A stretch of 64,000 nt of DNA from Krasilnikoviella flava. Its GTDB lineage: Bacteria > Actinomycetota > Actinomycetes > Actinomycetales > Cellulomonadaceae. The position numbers and the translations under genes were made by a program. Positions 42,730 to 50,267 of this stretch are shown one piece after another; positions within the stretch are counted from its first letter, which is position 1; every line of letters begins with the position of its first letter. The notes below the pieces were generated by a model. It was not told where the DNA came from. It saw only the letters and a list, made by a program, of their open reading frames with translations, and made no database searches. The stretch spans positions 930,001-994,000 of the forward strand of contig NZ_FUZQ01000001.1 of assembly GCF_900167525.1 (NCBI RefSeq), written 5' to 3'.

Positions 42730-44474
42730 GCCTGCTGCACCCCCTGCTCGTCCGCGTCGCCGGTCGACCGTGCCGCCGGACCGGCGCCCACCACGGCCTG
42801 CGGCAGCCGCGCGATGAACACGGCGCCGCCCTCCCCGGCGCGGGCGTCGCCATTGTGCACCGTCACCGCCCCGCCGCGGCGCTGCGCCAGCACGTGCACC
42901 AGGGCGAGGCCCACCCCCCGGCCGGTCGGGCCGTGCGGCTTGGTGCTCCACCCGCGCCGGAAGATGGCGGCGGCCTGCTCGGGCGGCACTCCGCGCCCGC
43001 TGTCCGCGACCTCGACGACGACGTCGTGCGCGGGCCCGTCCACGGCCAGGCGCACCCGGACCATCGCCGGGACGGCCGGCCCCGCGGCACCCCGCGCGTC
43101 GGGCCCGGCGGCCCACGCCGCGGCGTCGACCGCGTTGTCGACGAGGTTGCCGAGGACGGTGCCGACGTCGGCGGACAGGTCCGGGTCCAGACGCGGCAGC
43201 GCGCTGGCCGGGTCGACGAGGAGCTCCACGTGCCGCTCGTCGGCGAGGGTCGCCTTCGCGATGAGCAGCGCGGCGACCGCCGGGTCGGCGACCCGCGTCG
43301 TGACGACGTCGCTGAGGTCGGCGCGCCGCCGCGTGAGCCGGTCCACGAAGCGGCCCACCTCGTCGTACTCGCCCAGCTCGATGAGCCCCGAGACGGTGTG
43401 CAGCTGGTTGCTGAACTCGTGCGTCTGCGCGCGCAGCGTCTCGGTGACGCTCTCGCGGGCGTGCAGCTCGCTCTGCAGCGCCAGCAGCTCCGTGCGGTCG
43501 CGCAGCGTCGTCACCGTGCCGGCCGGGCGGCCGTCGTGCAGCACGCGGCGGCGGTTGAGCACCAGCACCGTGTCCTCGGCCACGAGCACGGCGTCGTGCA
43601 CCTCGTCCGTGCCGCGCAGCAGGTCGAGGACGGCGGGGTCGAGCCCCAGGTCGTCCAGCCGCCGGCCGGCCGGGTCGGGGGCGGCCGGGTCGGTGGCCGG
43701 CGCCAGGCCCAGCAGCTCGCGGGCGCTGTCGCTCATCAGGCTCACGCGGCCGTCGTCGCCCACCACGACGACGCCCTCGCGGATCGAGCGCAGCACCCCC
43801 TCCCGGTGGTCCGCGAGCGCCGCGATCTGCGCCGGCTCCAGGCCGCGCGTGCGCCGCCTGACCAGGCGCGACAGCAGCCACGACCCGGCGGCCGCGAGCG
43901 CGGTGCCGATGCCGAGCACCACGAGCACGTCGCCGCCGGCGCTCGAGAGCCGCTCGGTCAGCGGCGGGTACGGGTCGGCCAGCACGACGACGGCCACCGG
44001 GTGCGGCGTCGGGCCCCCGTAGACCGGCACCCAGGCGGCGATGGACCGGCCGTCGACGTCGGTCACGTCGCCGCTGCCGGCCACCGAGCCGGCGTCGGCG
44101 GGCAGGTCCAGGTGCTCGCCCGTGCGCGTGGGGTCCGTCGCCACCACGATGACGCCGTCCAGGTCCGTGAGGTAGGCGTTGGTCGCGTCGACGTACGCGG
44201 CCCGCGACTGCAGGTAGAACGCGAGCGCCCGGGTGTCGGGCGCGTCCGCGGCGAGCGTCGCCTGCACGGCCGGGATGCCCGCCAGCCCCTCGGCCGCCAC
44301 CTCGAGCCGGTCGGCACGGTCGTCGCGGAACGCGGCGTCGGCCTGTCCCAGGAAGACGACGGCGGCCGCGGCGACCACCACCAGCAGCACGGCGAGCTGC
44401 AGCGCCAGCACCTGCCCGCCGAGCGTGAGGTGCCCGCGCCCTCGCCGTGTCCCCTGTGAACCCCGTGACCGCAA
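42726..44474 (-). CDS. CitA/DcuS-type sensor histidine kinase
   Basis: A 582-aa kinase. TM1 (ALQLAVLLVVVAAAAVVFLG), a periplasmic PDC/CACHE carboxylate-sensing domain (~45-185, with YLQSRAAYVDATNAYLTDLD), TM2 (VLVVLGIGTALAAAGSWLL), a cytosolic PAS (~215-320), an H-box THEFSNQLHTVSGLIELGEY and ATPase boxes NLVDNAVDAA, DSGRGVPPEQ and GRGVGLALVH. TTG 44474 is taken as the start because AAAGGAGG lies at 44491-44484; the longer frame to TTG 44501 would cover this site. It presumably senses the tricarboxylate that TctCBA imports. Confidence 0.9.
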   Translation of the reverse strand: MRSRGSQGTRRGRGHLTLGGQVLALQLAVLLVVVAAAAVVFLGQADAAFRDDRADRLEVAAEGLAGIPAVQATLAADAPDTRALAFYLQSRAAYVDATNAYLTDLDGVIVVATDPTRTGEHLDLPADAGSVAGSGDVTDVDGRSIAAWVPVYGGPTPHPVAVVVLADPYPPLTERLSSAGGDVLVVLGIGTALAAAGSWLLSRLVRRRTRGLEPAQIAALADHREGVLRSIREGVVVVGDDGRVSLMSDSARELLGLAPATDPAAPDPAGRRLDDLGLDPAVLDLLRGTDEVHDAVLVAEDTVLVLNRRRVLHDGRPAGTVTTLRDRTELLALQSELHARESVTETLRAQTHEFSNQLHTVSGLIELGEYDEVGRFVDRLTRRRADLSDVVTTRVADPAVAALLIAKATLADERHVELLVDPASALPRLDPDLSADVGTVLGNLVDNAVDAAAWAAGPDARGAAGPAVPAMVRVRLAVDGPAHDVVVEVADSGRGVPPEQAAAIFRRGWSTKPHGPTGRGVGLALVHVLAQRRGGAVTVHNGDARAGEGGAVFIARLPQAVVGAGPAARSTGDADEQGVQQA

Positions 44475-44479
44475 GTTCC

Positions 44480-44497
44480 ACAACCTCCTTTGGTTGT
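44480..44497 (-). promoter_or_regulatory. Inverted repeat enclosing the kinase ribosome-binding site
   Basis: ACAACC-AAAGGA-GGTTGT (minus strand) is a perfect 6-bp inverted repeat whose loop and 3' arm contain the AAAGGAGG ribosome site of the kinase gene. It could be a response-regulator operator in the divergent region or an mRNA hairpin that hides the ribosome site. Confidence 0.45.
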
Positions 44498-44582
44498 CCA
44501 ATGATGACGCGACCCGGGATCACCTGTGACGATCTCACCCGGGGCACAGCCGCCCCGCAGCACCGACAGTCTGGAGTACACG

Positions 44583-45593
44583 GTGTCGACGACGACATCC
44601 CGCCGACGACGCGGCGTGCGCGCCGCCGTCGCCGCGGCCCTGGCGACCGCCCTGGTCGCCGTCACCGCCGCCTGCGGCGTCACGCGCGGGGACGACTCCG
44701 CGGACATCGACATGTGGATCCCGAACAGCCCGGGCGGCGGCTACGACCAGACGGGCCGTGCGGCCGTCGGCGTGCTGGACCGCGACGACATCACCGGCGG
44801 CGACATCCAGGTCACCAACATCCTGGGCGCGGGCGGCTCGGTCGCCATGTCGCGGCTCATGGGCGAGGAGGGCAACGAGCGGCTCATGATGACGCTCGGG
44901 CTCGGGGTGGTCGGGTCCACGTACTCGTTCGGCGTGGACGCCCGCCCGCACGACGCGACCCCGCTCGCGCAGCTCATCGAAGAGCAGGAGGGCGTGCTCG
45001 TCCCGGCCGACTCCCCCTTCGAGACGATCGACGACCTGGTCGCCGCGTGGAAGAAGGACCCGGGGTCGGTCGTCGTGGGCGGCGGGTCCTCGCCCGGCGG
45101 CCCCGACCACCTGTTCCCCATGCAGCTCGCCAAGGCGACGGGCGTCGACCCGAAGGACGTGCGGTACGTGTCGTACGACGGCGGCGGCCCGCTGACCAGC
45201 GCCCTGCTGGGGCACAAGATCCAGGTCGGGTTCTCCGGCCTCGCCGAGTTCGAGGGCCAGATCGCGGCGGGCGAGCTGCGCGTGCTCGCCGTCTCCGGCG
45301 AGGAGCGCGTGGCCGGCGACGTCCTCGCCGACGTCCCCACCCTCACCGAGTCCGGCATCGACCTCGTGTTCACGAACTGGCGCGGCGTCGTCGCCCCGCC
45401 CGGCATCAGCGACGAGGCGCGCGACCGGCTCATCGACGACCTCACCCGCATGCACGACTCGCCCGAGTGGGAGCAGGCGCTGGCCGACAACGGCTGGACC
45501 GACGCCTTCACCACCGGCGACGACTTCGAGCAGTTCCTGCGCGAGCAGGACGAGCGGGTGTCGACCACCCTGAAGGAGCTGAACCTGCTGTGA
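44583..45593 (+). CDS. tctC: Tripartite tricarboxylate transporter substrate-binding lipoprotein
   Basis: A 336-aa extracytoplasmic solute receptor. The lipoprotein signal peptide ends at AVTAACG (lipidated Cys). The TctC/Bug-family fold is shown by IPNSPGGGYDQTGR, a segment VTNILGAGGSVAMSRL, VVVGGGSSPGGPDHLFPM, YVSYDGGG and VLAVSGEERV ... DVPTLTESGIDLV. GTG 44583 is supported by GGAG eight bases upstream and gives a correct signal peptide; GTG 44526 lacks this. It presents tricarboxylates (e.g. citrate) to TctBA. Confidence 0.9.
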   Translation: MSTTTSRRRRGVRAAVAAALATALVAVTAACGVTRGDDSADIDMWIPNSPGGGYDQTGRAAVGVLDRDDITGGDIQVTNILGAGGSVAMSRLMGEEGNERLMMTLGLGVVGSTYSFGVDARPHDATPLAQLIEEQEGVLVPADSPFETIDDLVAAWKKDPGSVVVGGGSSPGGPDHLFPMQLAKATGVDPKDVRYVSYDGGGPLTSALLGHKIQVGFSGLAEFEGQIAAGELRVLAVSGEERVAGDVLADVPTLTESGIDLVFTNWRGVVAPPGISDEARDRLIDDLTRMHDSPEWEQALADNGWTDAFTTGDDFEQFLREQDERVSTTLKELNLL

Positions 45594-46135
45594 GCACCGA
45601 GGTGGAGACCCCCGCCGCGGGGGCCGCGGGCGAGGGCCCGGGCGGGCCCGGCACCCGACGCGTCGACGCCGCCCAGTACGGGCTGGCGGCGGTGCTGCTC
45701 GTCGTCGGTGCGTACACCGTGGTCGACGCCGCGACCCTCGAGGTCGGGTTCGCCGACCCCGTGGGGCCGCGCATCTTCCCGTTCGTCATCGGCGCGGGGC
45801 TGGTCGTGACGAGCGTCCTGCTGGCCGTGGCGACGGCGCGCGGCTCGCGGCCCGAGCCGGAGGCGGGCGAGGACGTCGACGTCACCACCCCCGCCGACTG
45901 GCGCACGGTGCTGAAGCTGGTCGGCGTCATCCTGCTGACCATCGCGACCGTCACCTGGCTCGGCTGGGCGCTCGCGGGCGCGATCCTGTTCGCCGGCGCG
46001 GCGTGGGCGCTCGGCAGCCGCACGGTGGTCCGCGACGTCCTGGTGGGCCTCGTGCTCGCGGTGGGCAGCTGGTACGGCTTCGTCGTCGGGCTGGGCATCC
46101 CGCTCACCCCCGGCGTCCTCGACGGAATCCTCTGA
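45590..46135 (+). CDS. tctB: Tripartite tricarboxylate transporter small membrane subunit
   Basis: A 181-aa membrane protein with four hydrophobic helices ([80 protein letters not shown]), as usual for TctB. The N-terminus is a short Glu/Gly/Ala tail. GTG 45590 overlaps the tctC stop by four bases (GTGA). It forms the membrane complex with TctA. Confidence 0.9.
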   Translation: MSTEVETPAAGAAGEGPGGPGTRRVDAAQYGLAAVLLVVGAYTVVDAATLEVGFADPVGPRIFPFVIGAGLVVTSVLLAVATARGSRPEPEAGEDVDVTTPADWRTVLKLVGVILLTIATVTWLGWALAGAILFAGAAWALGSRTVVRDVLVGLVLAVGSWYGFVVGLGIPLTPGVLDGIL

Positions 46136-46148
46136 GGCGGCAGGACTG

Positions 46149-47720
46149 ATGGAGAACCTCGGACTGCTGTGGGACGGCCTCGGCGCCGCCCTCACCCCCA
46201 TGAACCTCCTGTACGCCGCGGTGGGCGTGCTGCTCGGCACGTTCGTCGGCGTGCTGCCCGGCATCGGGCCGGCGATGGCGATCGCGCTGCTGCTGCCCGT
46301 GACGTTCGGGCTCGAGCCCACCCAGGCGTTCATCATGTTCGCCGGGCTGTACTACGGCGGCATGTACGGCGGGTCGACGACGTCGATCCTGCTCAACACC
46401 CCCGGCGAGTCGGCGTCCGTGATGACGGCGCTCGAGGGCAACCGCATGGCGCGGGCCGGGCGGGGCGCGCAGGCGCTGGCGACGGCTGCCGTCGGGTCGT
46501 TCGTCGCCGGCACGATCGGCACGCTGCTGGTCGCGATGTTCGCGCCCGCGCTGGCCGACGTCGCCGTCGAGATCGGCGCGCCGTCCTACTTCGCGCTGAT
46601 GGTGCTGGCGCTGGTGATGACCGCGACCGTGCTGGGCGCGAGCCCGCTGCGCGGCCTGCTCTCCCTGTTCGTGGGCCTGACGATCGGCCTCGTGGGGCTC
46701 GACCTCAACACCGGCCAGCCACGGCTGACGTTCGGCGTCACGCAGCTCGTGGACCGCCTCGACATCGTGGTCGTGGCGGTGGGCATCTTCGCCCTCGGCG
46801 AGGCCCTGTGGGTGGCGGCGCACCTGCGCCGCAAGCCCGCGCGCGTCGTGCCGGTCGGGCAGCCGTGGCTGGGCCGCGAGGACCTGCGCCGCTCGTGGCG
46901 GCCGTGGCTGCGCGGCACCGCGTTCGGGTTCCCGTTCGGCGCACTGCCCGCGGGCGGCGCCGAGCTGCCGACCTTCCTGTCGTACGTCACCGAGCGCCGG
47001 TTGGCGAAGCGCTCGGCCACGAAGGGCCGGGGCACCGAGGACGAGGACGAGTTCGGCCGGGGCGCCATCGAGGGCGTGGCGGGCCCGGAGGCCGCCAACA
47101 ACGCGTCGGCCGCGGGCATGCTCGTGCCGATGCTGGCCCTCGGCCTGCCCGTGACGGCGACGGCGTCCGTGATGCTGTCCGCGCTGCAGGGGTACGGCAT
47201 CCAGCCCGGCCCGCAGCTCATGACCGAGCACGCCGACATGGTGTGGACGCTGCTGGCGAGCCTGCTGGTCGGCAACCTGCTGCTGCTGGTGCTCAACCTG
47301 CCGCTGGCGCCCCTGTGGGCGCGGCTGCTGCGCATCCCGCGGCCCCAGCTGTACGCCGGCATCCTGTTCTTCGCCTGCCTCGGCGCCTACGCCACCAACC
47401 TCGACCCGTTCGACATCGCGCTGCTGCTCGTGTTCGGCCTGCTCGGGATGGCGATGCGACGGTTCGGCCTGCCGGTGCTGCCGCTCATCCTCGGCGTCAT
47501 CCTGGGCCCGCTCATGGAGACCAAGCTGCGCGAGGCGCTCACCATCTCCGGCGGCGACCCCGCCATCCTGTGGAGCGAGCCGCTGGCCGTCGCCATCTAC
47601 GCGGTGCTGCTCCTGGTGCTGGTGACCCGGCCGCTGCTGTCGCGGTGGCGGTCGCGGACGGAGTCGCGGATCGTCGCCGAGGCCGAGACCGAGGCCGTGA
47701 CGGAAGGGAGCGCGCGATGA
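46149..47720 (+). CDS. tctA: Tripartite tricarboxylate transporter large membrane subunit
   Basis: A 523-aa permease with 10-12 helices. Family motifs are [39 protein letters not shown] and [20 protein letters not shown]. An ion-motive-force-driven carrier for tricarboxylates. The stop overlaps the universal stress protein ATG (ATGA). Confidence 0.95.
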   Translation: MENLGLLWDGLGAALTPMNLLYAAVGVLLGTFVGVLPGIGPAMAIALLLPVTFGLEPTQAFIMFAGLYYGGMYGGSTTSILLNTPGESASVMTALEGNRMARAGRGAQALATAAVGSFVAGTIGTLLVAMFAPALADVAVEIGAPSYFALMVLALVMTATVLGASPLRGLLSLFVGLTIGLVGLDLNTGQPRLTFGVTQLVDRLDIVVVAVGIFALGEALWVAAHLRRKPARVVPVGQPWLGREDLRRSWRPWLRGTAFGFPFGALPAGGAELPTFLSYVTERRLAKRSATKGRGTEDEDEFGRGAIEGVAGPEAANNASAAGMLVPMLALGLPVTATASVMLSALQGYGIQPGPQLMTEHADMVWTLLASLLVGNLLLLVLNLPLAPLWARLLRIPRPQLYAGILFFACLGAYATNLDPFDIALLLVFGLLGMAMRRFGLPVLPLILGVILGPLMETKLREALTISGGDPAILWSEPLAVAIYAVLLLVLVTRPLLSRWRSRTESRIVAEAETEAVTEGSAR

Positions 47721-48160
47721 GCGAGCAGGATCAGGAGCAGACCCCGCCCCCGGCCGACGGCTGGGTGGTGGTGGCGTGGACGCCCGACGAGTTCGGCGAC
47801 GCCGCGCTGGAGCACGGGATCGCCTGGGCCCGCGAGGGCGGCCGCGGCGTGGCCGTGGTCAACGGCACCCGCGGCGACGCCCTCGTGGACGAGCGGTTCG
47901 CCGCCCCCGCCGGGCTGGCCGACCTGGCCGAGCGGCTGCGGGGCACCGGCCTGCCGCACGTCGTGCGGCAGGAGATGGGGCGCGACGTCGCGGAGCAGGT
48001 GCTCGACGTCGCCGCGGAGCTGTCCGCGCGCCTCGTCGTCGTGGGCCTGCGGCACCGCAGCCCCGTGGGCAAGCTGCTCATGGGCTCCGTCGCGCAGCGC
48101 ATCCTGCTCACCGCCGAGTGCCCCGTGCTCGCCGTGAAGCCCGGGGAGCGCCCCGCCTGA
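47717..48160 (+). CDS. Universal stress protein family protein
   Basis: A 147-aa UspA-fold protein. The C-terminal ATP-binding motif G-2x-G-9x-G(S/T) is present as [20 protein letters not shown] (R replacing one Gly position), and [14 protein letters not shown] follows. It overlaps tctA and is the last gene of the transporter operon. USPs are frequent partners of TctA and other carboxylate carriers. Confidence 0.87.
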   Translation: MSEQDQEQTPPPADGWVVVAWTPDEFGDAALEHGIAWAREGGRGVAVVNGTRGDALVDERFAAPAGLADLAERLRGTGLPHVVRQEMGRDVAEQVLDVAAELSARLVVVGLRHRSPVGKLLMGSVAQRILLTAECPVLAVKPGERPA

Positions 48161-48167
48161 CGCTGCT

Positions 48168-48207
48168 CGGCGGTCGAGCCTGTCGAGACCCCGGGACTCG
48201 ACCGCCG
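48168..48207. repeat. Degenerate copy of the dispersed palindrome / terminator
   Basis: Arms CGGCGGTCGAG (48168-48178) and CTCGACCGCCG (48197-48207) pair perfectly, with a core CCTGTCGAGACC like the copy at 29472. Follows the tct operon and precedes the second sigma gene, so it may terminate transcription. Confidence 0.7.
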
Positions 48208-48248
48208 ATCGGAGCGTAAGAACAGGTCCGCCCGGGACACTACGTCGT

Positions 48249-48812
48249 GTGAGCACCCCCGACGACGCCGCCGAGCGGCGCGAACGACTGTCCGCGCTGT
48301 GGAGCGCGCACGCCGTCCGCGTCCAGGCGTACCTGTGGCGGCGCACCGACCCGGACACGGCGCAGGACGTGCTGTCGGAGACCTTCCTGGTGGCGTGGCG
48401 CCGCCTCGACGACGTCCCCGACCCCGCTCTGCCGTGGCTGCTCGTCGTGGCCCGCAACCTCGTGCGCAACGCGCACCGTGCCGCCCGGCGGCGGCGAACG
48501 CTCGACGACGAGCTCGCCGCCCTCGAAGCCTCCGCGCCGCTGCCGGAGGCCGCCCCCGAGGCGCTCGCCGTCGAGCGCGACGCCCTGCTGCGCGGCCTCG
48601 CCCGCCTCGGCGAGCGCGAGCGGGAGGCGATCCTCCTGGTCGCGTGGGACGGCCTCACGCCGGCCGACGCCGCCGACGTCGCCGGCTGCAGCACCGCCAC
48701 GTTCCACGTGCGCCTGCACCGCGCCCGGCGGCGGCTGGCCGCGCTCGCCGACAACCCCGCCGACCGGCCCGGCGCCCCGCGCTCCCCCGCGCCCTCGAGG
48801 AGGACGGCATGA
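48249..48812 (+). CDS. ECF RNA polymerase sigma factor (module 2)
   Basis: A 187-aa sigma factor. Region 2 (LWSAHAVRVQAYLWRRTDPD, TAQDVLSETFLVAWRRLDDV) and region 4 (LGEREREAILLVAWDGLTPA, STATFHVRLHRARRRLAALA) are complete. It resembles module 1 (40424-41020), including the rare FLVAWRR(I/L)(E/D)DVP string. GTG 48249 start; its stop overlaps the next ATG (ATGA). Confidence 0.92.
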   Translation: MSTPDDAAERRERLSALWSAHAVRVQAYLWRRTDPDTAQDVLSETFLVAWRRLDDVPDPALPWLLVVARNLVRNAHRAARRRRTLDDELAALEASAPLPEAAPEALAVERDALLRGLARLGEREREAILLVAWDGLTPADAADVAGCSTATFHVRLHRARRRLAALADNPADRPGAPRSPAPSRRTA

Positions 48813-50167
48813 GCACCGCAGACCGCCGCGCAGACGTGGACGAGCGGCTCGCCCGACTCGCCCCCACCACCTCCCCCGACCCGGAGCGGCTCGACGCCGC
48901 CCGCGCCGCCCTCGACCGCGCGCTCGACGGCACCGACGACGGGACGGGCCCGACCCGTAGCCGGTGGGTCGGTGGCGCGCACGTGCTGGACCTCGACGCC
49001 GCGCGACCCGGCCTCGACGACGGCGCCCCGCACCCGGCGCTCGACGACGCGGTCGTCGTCCCGCTGCGCCGCGGCCGCACCGCTCGCGAGCGCCGCCGGC
49101 AGCGCGTGCAGCTCGGCGCCGCCGCTGCCGGCGTCGTCGGCGTCGTGGCCGTCGGGCTGGTGCTGGCGCCGAGCCCCGCGGCAGGACCTGCCTCCACGAC
49201 CGAGGCCTCGTGCGCCGCGAGCCTCACGGCGTCGGCGGTCCCCGAAGAGTTCGACCTCGACCCGGCCTGGAGCCTGCTCGCCCAGGAGCACATCGACGGT
49301 ACCGACCTGACGCTGCTCCGGTCGCCCGCCACGGGTATGACTGGCTTCTGCTCGGACGCGACGGATGCCGGGGGCTCGACCTCGACGAGCACCCTGTGGA
49401 CCGATGCCGCGCCCGCGCCGTTGCACGGGGAGGTCTCGCTCGGGGGAACGGTGCACGACGAGTGGTACGTCGCCTGGGGACCCGTCGGGCCGGGGGCCCG
49501 TGCGGTCCGGCTCCAGGTGGAGCCGGACGACGACGACCGTTCAGACAGTTCCACGCGCATCGTCGACGCCGTCCTGGACGGCGACGGCTGGTCGGTGTTC
49601 CTGCCCGGCGACGAGGTGCCGCCCGACGCTCGCGTCTCGCTCGTCTGGACGGCCTACGGCACCGAGCGGTCCCTGGCGCTGGACAGCGCCTGGCTCGAGG
49701 ACGGAGAGTCCGCCACCGCGCTCACCGAGCAGCGTCGGCGGGCGTGCACCGACGACTCGGACGTTCCCGGGCTGCGGCCGTTGATCGAGAAGCGGTACGA
49801 CGACCTCGGGCTCACCGCCATGATGAACGACCGGCGCGAGGTGGTCGTGTGCATCCAGGACGCGCAACCGCCCTACGACTCCTGGAACACGACGAGCGGC
49901 CCGGCCGACTCCGCGCCGGCGCGCGACGTGGCGGCGGCATACGTCGGCGGCTCGACGGACCGCGCCCGGATGCTGACGGGCTTCGCGGGCGACGACGTCG
50001 CGAGCGTCGAGCTGGAGACAGAGGACGGCACCGTGATCCCGGCCGAGCTGGCCGACGGGTACTGGGTCGCCTGGAGCACCACCGTGGGCGAGGCCGCCTG
50101 GGACGAGGCACGACTGGTCTGGTACCTCGAGGACGGCTCGCGCCACGAGGGGCCCGAGTCCTCCTGA
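48809..50167 (+). CDS. Single-pass membrane protein, putative anti-sigma partner (module 2)
   Basis: A 452-aa protein with a ~110-residue cytosolic N-terminus (STADRRADVDERLARLAPTT, LDDAVVVPLRRGRTARERRR), one membrane span (GAAAAGVVGVVAVGLVLA) and a ~320-residue outside domain with scattered Cys. As in module 1, no zinc-finger anti-sigma motif is seen. The overlapping sigma gene and the topology suggest a signal-receiving anti-sigma factor, but the outside domain is unrecognised. Confidence 0.62.
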   Translation: MSTADRRADVDERLARLAPTTSPDPERLDAARAALDRALDGTDDGTGPTRSRWVGGAHVLDLDAARPGLDDGAPHPALDDAVVVPLRRGRTARERRRQRVQLGAAAAGVVGVVAVGLVLAPSPAAGPASTTEASCAASLTASAVPEEFDLDPAWSLLAQEHIDGTDLTLLRSPATGMTGFCSDATDAGGSTSTSTLWTDAAPAPLHGEVSLGGTVHDEWYVAWGPVGPGARAVRLQVEPDDDDRSDSSTRIVDAVLDGDGWSVFLPGDEVPPDARVSLVWTAYGTERSLALDSAWLEDGESATALTEQRRRACTDDSDVPGLRPLIEKRYDDLGLTAMMNDRREVVVCIQDAQPPYDSWNTTSGPADSAPARDVAAAYVGGSTDRARMLTGFAGDDVASVELETEDGTVIPAELADGYWVAWSTTVGEAAWDEARLVWYLEDGSRHEGPESS

Positions 50168-50232
50168 CCGCCCCCGGCGGGACGCGCATCTTTCACCCGG
50201 TAATGCCGCAGTAACGGCGCCTTCCTAGCGTG

Positions 50233-50255
50233 CAGGGACCTTGCCCCTGTCCCTG
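50233..50255 (+). promoter_or_regulatory. Leader hairpin before the subtilase gene
   Basis: CAGGGAC (50233-50239) and GTCCCTG (50249-50255) pair perfectly around a 9-nt loop immediately before the GAGGAG ribosome site of the subtilase gene. It could stabilise the 5' end of the mRNA or modulate translation. Confidence 0.4.
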
Positions 50256-50267
50256 AGGAGTGCTCCG

